Source: Anaerolineae bacterium (GTDB lineage Bacteria > Chloroflexota > Anaerolineae > 4572-78 > J111). From it: 35,653 bases of DNA. The DNA lies in contig JAFGDY010000115.1 of NCBI GenBank assembly GCA_016931895.1, positions 1-35,653 of the forward strand, given 5' to 3'. The notes beneath the pieces were generated by a model. That model ran no database searches. It worked only from the letters and a program-made list of their open reading frames with translations, and had not been told where the DNA came from. The first letter of the stretch is position 1. Every line of letters starts with the position of its first letter. The translations under genes were made by a program, and so were the position numbers. This document shows positions 25,273 through 31,649 of this stretch, piece by piece.

Positions 25273-26537
25273 TGTCCTATTTCCTCTCTGACTCTGGCGT
25301 CTCTAATTTCCCGGCCAAACTTCTCCAAAACGGCTTTGACCTTGCTAGTGTTATATCCGTTTTGTTGCCCAAAAACACTGGTGGCAATCTGGCTGATGCC
25401 TTGACCCTGGTCATATCGTCTCAGGATGCTTGACTCCAGTCTGCTTGGCTGTGGTTTGTGGTCAAAGTCCATTTGGAGACTATAAAGTGATAGGGTGCAG
25501 TCATAGTCAAGTCTTGGCCTGTGGTGGGGTATGCCGGTCACTGGTACGTCAATCAGGTTTGAGCCAATGGAACAAACCACTTTTTTGCCGGCGTGGTCAA
25601 TCTCTCCATTGTGATGATAGGCCGGGATAATCTCAAGACGAGTCATCTGGTCTTTGAGACTCGCCCCCTGCCTGCCCAAGCCAAAAGCACCCTTGACCCT
25701 GCTATGTACGATGAAATAGAGCAACAGCCCCCGCGCTGCAAACACGGTTAGGGCCTGGCTGACAAAGGACTCAAGTTCCTTGCCACCTATCAGACTGGCA
25801 AAGCTGGTGAAGTCCTCAAGGAAAACAGGTTGTAGGTTCATTTCACCATAGGCCATCTGTTTGGCTAACTGCTGCCTGACTTGGGCCTCTTGCTTAACCA
25901 GGTCAAACCCGGTCACAATGCTGTCACTGTCCGGCCCAAACTGCTCACAGTGGGCATACTCGCCAAAATCATACTTTTGAGCAATCACAATGGGCTTGAT
26001 GCCTTGTTTCATCCAATATTCAACCAGGTAATGGGCTAAGGTGGTTTTGCCGGTCTGTTGGTCGGCCACGATAGAATAGCACCTTCTGGGCTTGGTCATT
26101 ACTTCCAAAAAGTCCAGGGTTTGCACATTGCCGCTTGCCAGTTGTAGCATTTCGCTTTGTTTCAATTGGGGGGTGTAAATGGGAAACAACTGCCCATTGC
26201 TAAACGTATAGGCTACGTGGTTGTGGTCGTGCGTGATAATGCTGGACTCATTTTCCAATTTGCGGGTGATAGCCTCATCCCGCCTGACTTTGTGCCTGAT
26301 AGTGTGCCAGGCCAGCCAAGCCAGGTATAACCCGCCGGCAATAGCAACAATAGCAACGATAGCACTAACAGCATAAGCCAGGTATGTTGCCAAAATAACC
26401 ACAACCGGCCATGCTGCTATTATTGCTAAAACTGCTATTAGGAAAGTGAACAGCCCGACATACCAGAAAAAGCGAATCTTGATGCTGTTGGGCCTCTTTT
26501 CGATTTCGCCTATGACCACATCTTTTTGATGTTTCAT
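25269..26537 (-). CDS. Membrane-anchored P-loop ATPase with C-terminal HTH (FtsK/TraB-like candidate)
   Basis: A 422-residue protein. Two or three TM helices lie at residues 22-80. A P-loop follows at ADQQTGKTT (158-166, Lys164-Thr165) and a Walker B-like strand at QPVFLEDF (236-243). The C-terminus (370-415) looks like a helix-turn-helix (ILRRYDQGQGISQIA, then NTSKVKAVLEKFG). The order TM, motor, DNA-binding HTH is that of FtsK and of actinomycete TraB conjugative translocases, although the motor is short and lacks the classical GTTGSGKS loop. Alternatives are a T4 coupling-like protein, a Zot-like filamentous-phage ATPase or a packaging ATPase. Both ends overlap neighbours as ATGA, so it is the core of a translationally coupled block. 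Confidence 0.7.
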   Translation of the reverse strand: MKHQKDVVIGEIEKRPNSIKIRFFWYVGLFTFLIAVLAIIAAWPVVVILATYLAYAVSAIVAIVAIAGGLYLAWLAWHTIRHKVRRDEAITRKLENESSIITHDHNHVAYTFSNGQLFPIYTPQLKQSEMLQLASGNVQTLDFLEVMTKPRRCYSIVADQQTGKTTLAHYLVEYWMKQGIKPIVIAQKYDFGEYAHCEQFGPDSDSIVTGFDLVKQEAQVRQQLAKQMAYGEMNLQPVFLEDFTSFASLIGGKELESFVSQALTVFAARGLLLYFIVHSRVKGAFGLGRQGASLKDQMTRLEIIPAYHHNGEIDHAGKKVVCSIGSNLIDVPVTGIPHHRPRLDYDCTLSLYSLQMDFDHKPQPSRLESSILRRYDQGQGISQIATSVFGQQNGYNTSKVKAVLEKFGREIRDARVREEIGQ

Positions 26538-26722
26538 ACCATCACCCCCATTGCAAATAAGACAGAGACGCCCACAATTGCCAGCAAGGTTACTGTTACC
26601 TGTAACCTGCCTGGCGTGGGTTTGTGATCGGGCAAGACGGTATACATATTCTTGGGCAAGTCTACAATTCTGTTGCTGGCGGTTGCTCTTGCTTGCTCAT
26701 ATTGCTGCCAAAAGTACCTCAT
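26534..26722 (-). CDS. Small TM protein, 62 aa
   Basis: A 62-residue protein with a hydrophilic N-terminal 40 residues (MRYFWQQYEQARATA) and one C-terminal TM helix (VTVTLLAIVGVSVLFAMGVMV), a tail-anchored type. ATGA overlaps exist at both ends, and the ribosome-binding site GGAGGG is in the 3' end of the previous gene. No homologue was recognised. Its position directly before the ATPase suggests it is a partner of that protein. Confidence 0.75.
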   Translation of the reverse strand: MRYFWQQYEQARATASNRIVDLPKNMYTVLPDHKPTPGRLQVTVTLLAIVGVSVLFAMGVMV

Positions 26723-27528
26723 CCTACACCCTCCCTCTGTTCAAGTTCTGTTGCCTTGCTATGGCCGTTTGCTCTAACTTTGCAGTGAGCCAAATGGCCG
26801 TTAAGCTGGCGTTGCTTCTCAAAGGCTTCGCCGCAATGCTCACAGATAAAGCCCTTGCTCATTTTTTGCTCTTGCCTCGCTTCGACGTTGCTAATGTCTA
26901 CCTTGTACTGCGCTCGAAGCTTCCTCATCTCCAGCTCATTGGCTGTCTTGGCCTGCTCGACGGTTAGCTGAAGTTTGCTCAACTCCATTTCTAGCATTGC
27001 TCTCTTTTTGCTGGCCTCTAGCTCGAAGTCAATTTGCTTTTGCTCCCGCTCTAGCTCGTTGACATCTGCCAGCCCCACACCAATGACTACCAGCATAGGT
27101 ACAAAAGCTACCGTAAAATTCCACGCATTTTGTAGCCAAATATTGGGAAAAACGTCCCTTACGGCTTCAAAACCGTTTTGCATAAAGTAGAGATACGGTA
27201 TAGCAACAAGAGGTAAGCTTAGAGCTAACAGTGAGGTAACAGTGAGCAAAGCATACCAGGCGATTGAGCTAGCTTTGAGCAAACGCCATTTGTTGAGAAT
27301 GAAGGCGATAGCAAAACCTTCTAGCACGGCCATAGCTACACCTGCTATAACCTCAGATATGCCCAAGCTAGTGTGAAGATAGCCCTCTGCTACAAAGCCA
27401 GCCGATAAAGCAAACGCGCCAGCATAACGGGGGATAGCGATAGTAACCGCCGCTATCTTGAGCAGGTTGGCTTGAGTAGTTATTCTGTTGTCGTTTCCAG
27501 GGGAATATGATAAAATGTTCTTAGACAT
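26719..27528 (-). CDS. Four-TM protein with coiled coil and C-terminal C2H2/C2HC zinc finger
   Basis: A 269-residue protein from the ATG at 27528, with AAAGGA eight bases upstream; the longer frame from 27609 is unlikely. Four hydrophobic helices lie at about 22-48, 54-79, 88-115 and 135-156. A charged coiled coil (157-225, DVNELEREQKQIDFELEASK) follows, then a compact finger with Cys229, Cys232, His245, His248 (Cys249 next), reading CEHCGEAFEKQRQLNGHLAH. The layout of four TM helices plus a soluble tail recalls SpdB/DUF2637-type spread proteins of actinomycete plasmids, but that is an analogy. A zinc finger of eukaryotic/archaeal style on a bacterial membrane protein is uncommon. It is the first gene of the ATGA-coupled block. 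Confidence 0.75.
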   Translation of the reverse strand: MSKNILSYSPGNDNRITTQANLLKIAAVTIAIPRYAGAFALSAGFVAEGYLHTSLGISEVIAGVAMAVLEGFAIAFILNKWRLLKASSIAWYALLTVTSLLALSLPLVAIPYLYFMQNGFEAVRDVFPNIWLQNAWNFTVAFVPMLVVIGVGLADVNELEREQKQIDFELEASKKRAMLEMELSKLQLTVEQAKTANELEMRKLRAQYKVDISNVEARQEQKMSKGFICEHCGEAFEKQRQLNGHLAHCKVRANGHSKATELEQREGVG

Positions 27529-27623
27529 AATATGTGTCCTTTCGCGTGTTATGTCGGCTATTGCCGGTGGGCGTCTCTCCGGGCCAAAGGTGGGGCGTCC
27601 ATCGGTCAATAACCTCCTTTCGT

Positions 27624-27782
27624 TTAATCTCCGTTATCGTCAATACTAACTGTAACATCACCTTTAACCCACGCCTTGAGCAATTGCCGAACGACAACCG
27701 CCAAAGGCACGTGACTCTTTTGTGCTTTGGCTTTGGCTTGTTTCCACCAAAACGAGTCAAAATAAATTGAACGTAGTACCAT
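27624..27782 (-). CDS. Ribbon-helix-helix (Arc/CopG-like) regulator, 52 aa
   Basis: Started at the ATG at 27782 because GAAGGGAG lies about ten bases upstream. The 52-residue product (MVLRSIYFDSFWWKQAKAKA, then KSHVPLAVVVRQLLKAWVKGD) has the length and strand-helix-helix pattern of Arc/CopG repressors: a short strand, a helix, a turn at HVP and a second helix. Longer frames begin at 27836 and 27884 but lack such a site. It precedes the membrane/ATPase block by 95 bases. Its promoter (27843-27871) contains two identical 7-base boxes, so it probably represses its own operon. Confidence 0.75.
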   Translation of the reverse strand: MVLRSIYFDSFWWKQAKAKAQKSHVPLAVVVRQLLKAWVKGDVTVSIDDNGD

Positions 27783-27826
27783 TTTGCTTTTACTCCCTTC
27801 GTCATTATTGCTTGAGTTAATATGTT

Positions 27827-27871
27827 TACTAGACATATATATAATATATACTAGATATATATATTTGTCAA
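27827..27871 (-). promoter_or_regulatory. Strong promoter with paired TACTAGA operators
   Basis: On the minus strand, TTGACA (27871-27866), a 17-base spacer and TATATT (27848-27843). The box TACTAGA (plus strand) occurs at 27849-27855, inside the spacer next to the -10, and again at 27827-27833 just after the expected start of transcription. The two copies are 22 bases apart, two helical turns. A repressor dimer pair bound there would block RNA polymerase. Confidence 0.7.
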
Positions 27872-28003
27872 GAGGCAAAAGCAAAATTCTTTATGCGTTC
27901 ATTCCACGCGCTCGCCTGGTCAAACCCTGTTCTTTCCTGTTTTTCAGGCTCTATTGTTCACTCCACGCAGGCGGTGTGTTCGGTGGCACGGCCTATCTTC
28001 TCT

Positions 28004-28039
28004 ATCGGGGTGTCAATTTTTTGACTGCCCGATTTTTTT
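28004..28039 (+). terminator. Plus-strand Rho-independent terminator
   Basis: ATCGGG-GT-GTCAA-TTTT-TTGAC-TG-CCCGAT followed by a T run to 28039. All annotated genes nearby run the other way, so it would end an unannotated rightward RNA. Confidence 0.7.
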
Positions 28040-28116
28040 GTCACCACCCCCAATGACATCCGTTCCCTCGCCTCCTCCTCCAGCATCGGCAATACATTAA
28101 CCGACAACGCCGCCAA

Positions 28117-28134
28117 AGTCGGAACGTTCCGACT
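28117..28134. repeat. 18-base perfect palindrome
   Basis: AGTCGGAACGTTCCGACT, uninterrupted and perfect, in the non-coding control region. It is the type of site bound by a dimeric regulator or replication protein. Confidence 0.7.
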
Positions 28135-28274
28135 CCCGCCGCCTGGGTCAAAAAAATCAGAAGGAGTAGATTTAGTAAGAAAAATGAGAATGGGTCGGCG
28201 GCTTTATTCTACAAGCTATAGCTCGCCCCTTCGTCAAAATTGTATTTTTGGCGCAAGGTTGAGACATCCGGCTC

Positions 28275-28829
28275 TTACCCTTTCGTTAGTGGACTATCAC
28301 CCTTTACCTGGTTAACCTGTTGCGCTCCGATATTGACTTGTAACAAGGCGGGGGTACGTTGAGCTAAACAGCGGATACGGGCCAGAGTTTCAATTGCCCG
28401 AAAATAACGAAGTTGACTCACGCTCAAGCGTTTTTCCCAATGTTGTACTTGTGCCATAGTAGCTTGATCCGAATTTTGAGTAAACAGAGCCTCAACCCAG
28501 TATAAACGTATATGGCACAATATAATCTGTTCAATCAAAAGCCTTTCAAGTTGTGAACTATTGTCATAGCCCAACGCAGCCTTTGTGTTTTTCATTATTT
28601 CCAGAGTAGCAAGTTTAAGGGCTTGGTTGTCTCCAGACAGCTTCTTCACCACTGCTTCTCTAGTGATCTTCACCATATCAAACATATTAAGTAGGGCCGG
28701 AATTTCTTTAATAGAATCTCTAAATCTTTCAATATCCTCATCAGTTCCCCGACCCTCTTGCAGTGCCATCAGATATTCATTAACTTCACTTCTTAGTTGT
28801 TCCCTCTTGCTTTTATGTTTTCTGCTCAT
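28275..28829 (-). CDS. Conserved mobile-element protein, 184 aa (function unknown)
   Basis: Mostly helical, soluble and charged, with no TM segment. The C-terminal end ALLQVNIGAQQVNQV matches the QVNIAxxQVN-type tail recurring in a family of mobile-element hypothetical proteins; this is a recollection of the family and was not searched. It is usually encoded beside a small W-E-R-x-N-x-R-Y-Y-Y protein, as here. The body contains a conserved-looking helix (LERLLIEQIILCHIRLYW). Role unknown; possibly a DNA-packaging or regulatory accessory. It lies 66 bases downstream of the 77-aa gene in the same direction. Confidence 0.7.
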   Translation of the reverse strand: MSRKHKSKREQLRSEVNEYLMALQEGRGTDEDIERFRDSIKEIPALLNMFDMVKITREAVVKKLSGDNQALKLATLEIMKNTKAALGYDNSSQLERLLIEQIILCHIRLYWVEALFTQNSDQATMAQVQHWEKRLSVSQLRYFRAIETLARIRCLAQRTPALLQVNIGAQQVNQVKGDSPLTKG

Positions 28830-28895
28830 TCGTTTTCTTCTCCATTGGCCTTTATGCCTGTGGTGTCCTGTGGCGAGCAGGGCCTGCGTGAGTGA

Positions 28896-29129
28896 CTATC
28901 CGTATTTTGGTAGATAATTCACATCAATCTGGCGTTCAATAGCCTTGATTTCCGCTTTCTCTTGTTGCCATTTCTCACGCTCAAGCTGTTGTCTCTCACG
29001 CTCAAGCTGGGTGAGGTTATCAATCACCTCAGCCAAAGATCCACTGCCCATATATTTAGAAACACAGGTTCCGTTTTGCCAGTGTTTGCAATAGTAATAT
29101 CGTCTATTATTTCTTTCTTCCCACCCCAT
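28896..29129 (-). CDS. Small conserved WEERNxRYYY protein, 77 aa
   Basis: The N-terminus MGWEERNNRRYYYCKHWQNG, then SKYMGSGSLAEVI, is a recognisable small mobile-element family (W-E-x-R-x-G/N-x-R-Y-Y-Y ... Y-x-G-x-G). A basic/acidic coiled coil of about 35 residues follows. The first half may be a beta-rich nucleic-acid-binding fold. GAGGTG lies about 12 bases upstream of the ATG at 29129. It pairs with the 184-aa gene downstream. No function is established. Confidence 0.7.
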   Translation of the reverse strand: MGWEERNNRRYYYCKHWQNGTCVSKYMGSGSLAEVIDNLTQLERERQQLEREKWQQEKAEIKAIERQIDVNYLPKYG

Positions 29130-29398
29130 TTGTGCTAGGTCACCTCACTACCCCCGCTTCAGGGTTGTTTTCATTTGGCATAAAGTCTGAATCGTCTGTT
29201 TAAGGTCATTCATCCACTGAGGCGGTGGCGGATCAACCTGAGGATAGCCTAACTCAAACTCACACAACAGAATCGCTAGGGTTAGAGCTTGTATGGATGA
29301 CATCGGTCGGTATAGGTTTGGTACTCATTCCTATTTTTTATAGTCATCCCTTCGTGAAGATTCTCATTTATACAGTTTATGGGTATGCAAATATGCGC
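29130..29398. other. 269-base interval without a convincing gene
   Basis: A plus-strand frame here has one hydrophobic stretch but lacks a credible start site and overlaps the PrimPol 3' end. Nothing else is recognised. Confidence 0.4.
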
Positions 29399-30907
29399 TT
29401 ACGAGTTTTCACCCCTCTTCAACACCAACTTATGCCATCGCCGCTCTTGAATATGTTTTTGCCTTTCCAGTTCGCCCTTTCCTGATGTTCCTAGCATTTC
29501 GGCAACAGCATCCAGATTCACTTCTAGCTTCTTCCACAATCCCCCTCCGATCTTTTCAGCCATATAGGACCGATCCATCAAATCTAGCTTGCGGTAGACT
29601 GTTTTTCTTCCACGGCCTGTGGCGATCACAAGATCGTTGACTGATGCTTCCGTCAGTTCCTGCAATTTGTAGTAAATGTCTGCTCCTGTTTTGCCCAAAC
29701 CAGACCACCTAAACGCATCATGCTCATACTGAGGTTGGAGATTGTCATAGTTACACACTCCATCACATTGGGTTGACTGAGTGGGTAAGGATGACACAAT
29801 ATCAACAATTGACCATACATTGGACAGTGAGGCAGTCGCGGGTTTTTCCAGGTCTAGCAGACCAGCTTTAGCAAGACGATGATTAGCATTAGTGGCTGTT
29901 TTCCAAGAAATCCCTGCTAATTCTGCTAACTCTCTTATACTTGCGGCATAAGACAACTTACCACATTTTGAAACAATACTTAAATGAGCCAGATATACCG
30001 CTTTGTCTGTTGCCCCAGTTCTACCCGGCCAGGGGTGAGACATCGCCCAACCCCTTAACTTTTGAGCCATTGCTTCAGCCTCATTTGCATTGGCCTTGAG
30101 ATATTCTCGGACATTTTGGTAAGTGTGGTATAAATAGCGTTGCCCATTCTCTTGATTCTCAGAATAAAGTTCACTAAACTTTCCAGTACCGGGGTGAGCA
30201 ATGTAGAAAGCTGATATTTCACCAAACCCAAACCCGGCCCGAATAAGAGATGCACACAGAGCGGCTTCGGCTTCACTTCGCGTCGAGTATTTGGAGATTG
30301 TCTCCAGATCACCCTGCAATAATCGCCAAGCTAAACGTGGTAAATCTCTTCGGTATTTAGCTTCATTGGCCACTGCAAGTTGTAACTCAGGAATAGTGGC
30401 AAGATCATCCAGCTTAAAAATAGAATTTGGTTTTGTCTTAAATAGGTAAGTTGCCCCGGTTGGATGCCTGGAATAAGGTGCAATAACAATTGCTCCACAT
30501 CCTCTGACTTCGCCAAATTCACATACCCCACTTTTGATTGGGCTGTCAGCCAAGAAATAAAAGTGCTGTCCTCCCCCGTGAGGGTCATTAGGTGCAAAAT
30601 TATCGCGCTGCACCTCCCAGGTCTTTATCCCCAATCCGGCTATTCGATTGTTAAAGGCTTCCGCTTTTGCCCGGTTATCGCAATCAAGAAAAAAAGGATA
30701 ACCATTTTGACTCTTAACCCCACCGATCAAGGCGATATTGGCATTTTCCAGCCCATCGAAGAGGCTTTGAACTTCTTTGGTGGTTTGGAGAATATGCTGA
30801 TATTGTTTCCAGCCTCCCCAAACGGGGCTATTCTTTGTGCCTGTTTCAAACGGTATGGGGGTCAAACCTTGCCGATGGTAGTCAAGAGCTATATCCAGCA
30901 GGTTCAT
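29399..30907 (-). CDS. PrimPol-type replication protein with two C-terminal HTH domains
   Basis: A 502-residue protein whose N-terminal 180 residues are a bifunctional primase/polymerase (PrimPol, archaeo-eukaryotic primase fold) domain. It has the N-terminal helix LDIALDYHRQGLTPIPF, metal-binding FLDCDN (Asp75, Asp77), DPHGGGQHFYF (His110, His115) and GAIVIAPYSRHPTGATY. About residues 300-355 are a winged helix (SIRELAELAGISWKTATNA), and about 405-450 a second HTH (VIATGRGRKTVYRKLD). No helicase domain is attached. It is probably the element's replication initiator/primase, equivalent to RepPP proteins of AICEs. It overlaps the upstream 84-aa gene by 26 bases. Confidence 0.88.
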   Translation of the reverse strand: MNLLDIALDYHRQGLTPIPFETGTKNSPVWGGWKQYQHILQTTKEVQSLFDGLENANIALIGGVKSQNGYPFFLDCDNRAKAEAFNNRIAGLGIKTWEVQRDNFAPNDPHGGGQHFYFLADSPIKSGVCEFGEVRGCGAIVIAPYSRHPTGATYLFKTKPNSIFKLDDLATIPELQLAVANEAKYRRDLPRLAWRLLQGDLETISKYSTRSEAEAALCASLIRAGFGFGEISAFYIAHPGTGKFSELYSENQENGQRYLYHTYQNVREYLKANANEAEAMAQKLRGWAMSHPWPGRTGATDKAVYLAHLSIVSKCGKLSYAASIRELAELAGISWKTATNANHRLAKAGLLDLEKPATASLSNVWSIVDIVSSLPTQSTQCDGVCNYDNLQPQYEHDAFRWSGLGKTGADIYYKLQELTEASVNDLVIATGRGRKTVYRKLDLMDRSYMAEKIGGGLWKKLEVNLDAVAEMLGTSGKGELERQKHIQERRWHKLVLKRGENS

Positions 30908-31136
30908 TCTGCTGTTTCACCTGCCTGGTCTTGAGTTTGTGTAATTCAAACCAGATTAGAAAATGCTCCCCATACCGTTTGATACTTATTGCCATCTTTT
31001 TTGGGGTCTGGGTGAATAGACCACCAAGGGGTTGAAGCTCCGGCCTGCTTCTGAGATACTGATCATTGACAGCGATTTGCCCCGCGTCATTAGCTTCAAT
31101 GCCTACCTTGCAGGTTGGTATGTTTCTTTTATCCAT
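30882..31136 (-). CDS. Uncharacterised small protein, 84 aa
   Basis: Not recognised. The start is the ATG at 31136 with GGGAG about six bases upstream; a GTG one codon earlier is possible. The product is basic and soluble, with a central strand/helix mix (KKMAISIKRYGEHFLIWFELHKLKTRQVK). It overlaps genes on both sides (31129-31136 and 30882-30907), which supports it being translated. It may be an accessory to the PrimPol protein. Confidence 0.6.
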   Translation of the reverse strand: MDKRNIPTCKVGIEANDAGQIAVNDQYLRSRPELQPLGGLFTQTPKKMAISIKRYGEHFLIWFELHKLKTRQVKQQNEPAGYSS

Positions 31137-31350
31137 CACTTCTCCCGGTTTGCCCTAGAACCGGCGGTGACGTAAAATCATTGTGCCGGTCAATTTCGGT
31201 TGATTCGGTATGGACCGCGTCGGGGTGGGCTGCCAGGCTATCACCCGGCGCGGTTTGCATTTGGCGAATTTTTTCAGCCTCGCTGTGCAAGGCTGCGTAA
31301 AATGTTCCCCAAAAGTTAGCCATTATTTCTTGGGCGTTTACTTTTTGCAT
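31129..31350 (-). CDS. Uncharacterised small protein, 73 aa
   Basis: Start at the ATG at 31350 (MQKVNAQEIMANFWGTFYAA) with GGAAGGG six bases upstream; the longer frame from 31398 would run through the RHH gene end. It has one amphipathic helix, then a polar, Asp/Thr/Ser-rich tail. It overlaps the RHH gene by 13 bases and the 84-aa gene by 8. No homologue was recognised. Confidence 0.6.
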   Translation of the reverse strand: MQKVNAQEIMANFWGTFYAALHSEAEKIRQMQTAPGDSLAAHPDAVHTESTEIDRHNDFTSPPVLGQTGRSDG

Positions 31351-31532
31351 TGGTGGCCCTTCCCAGCCTTTTGGTCGTGGCCGATAGTGGGCGGCCATAC
31401 CCCGGCCTGCTTAGCAGCGTTGCGAATCAAGCGCCGAATATAGGCCGCCAATGATTCCCCCTCGGCCAATTTCGCAGCAGCCTCTTTTTCAGCCGGGCTT
31501 AGTACCAATCCAAAACGTTCTGTTTTCTTCAT
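31338..31532 (-). CDS. Small RHH-like/mobilisation-type DNA-binding protein, 64 aa
   Basis: From the ATG at 31532 (GGAGG eight bases upstream) the product begins MKKTERFGLVLSPAEKEAAA and continues KLAEGESLAAYIRRLIRNAA. This is the strand-helix-helix layout of ribbon-helix-helix proteins linked to plasmid control or relaxase accessory factors. The C-terminal 20 residues are Lys/His-rich. Directly upstream is a long inverted repeat (31555-31594), a probable operator, so it is likely self-regulated and first gene of the replication unit. Confidence 0.7.
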   Translation of the reverse strand: MKKTERFGLVLSPAEKEAAAKLAEGESLAAYIRRLIRNAAKQAGVWPPTIGHDQKAGKGHQCKK

Positions 31533-31554
31533 AACGAAAGCCTCCGAAAATAAA

Positions 31555-31594
31555 AATGGTGTCAATGTTAATCAATTACAACATTGACACCATT
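31555..31594. promoter_or_regulatory. 15-bp perfect inverted repeat operator candidate
   Basis: AATGGTGTCAATGTT, a 10-base spacer, then AACATTGACACCATT. It lies 23 bases upstream of the RHH-like start codon and overlaps the place where its promoter should be. No strong -10/-35 pair was settled. Confidence 0.7.
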
Positions 31595-31611
31595 GTATCA
31601 AATGGAGTTGG

Positions 31612-31637
31612 AAAAAATGGAAATTTCGGAAATTTCC
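31612..31637 (-). terminator. Terminator of the 464-aa gene
   Basis: On the minus strand, GGAAATTT-CCG-AAATTTCC is followed by ATTTTTT, just after the stop codon of the 464-aa gene. The stem is AT-rich, so it is weaker than usual. Confidence 0.6.
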
Positions 31638-31649
31638 AAATTTTTCGGA

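Larger units (their letters stand above)
27885..28274. other. 390-base gene-free control region
   Basis: No credible gene is present. The region contains a plus-strand terminator (28004-28039), an 18-base perfect palindrome (28117-28134) and a 10-base palindrome AGCTATAGCT near 28213-28222. It separates the membrane/ATPase operon from the replication-side genes and is a candidate origin or control region of the element. Confidence 0.5.

Noticed and set aside
28184-28315. Short plus-strand frame after AGAAGGAG (MRMGRRLYSTSYS...)
   Set aside because: The ribosome-binding site is about 17 bases from the ATG, too far, and the frame overlaps the 184-aa gene. No supporting signal.
29225-29485. An 86-codon plus-strand frame with one hydrophobic stretch
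   Set aside because: Its GTG start lacks a credible site, and it overlaps the PrimPol 3' end in the opposite direction, within a leftward gene block.
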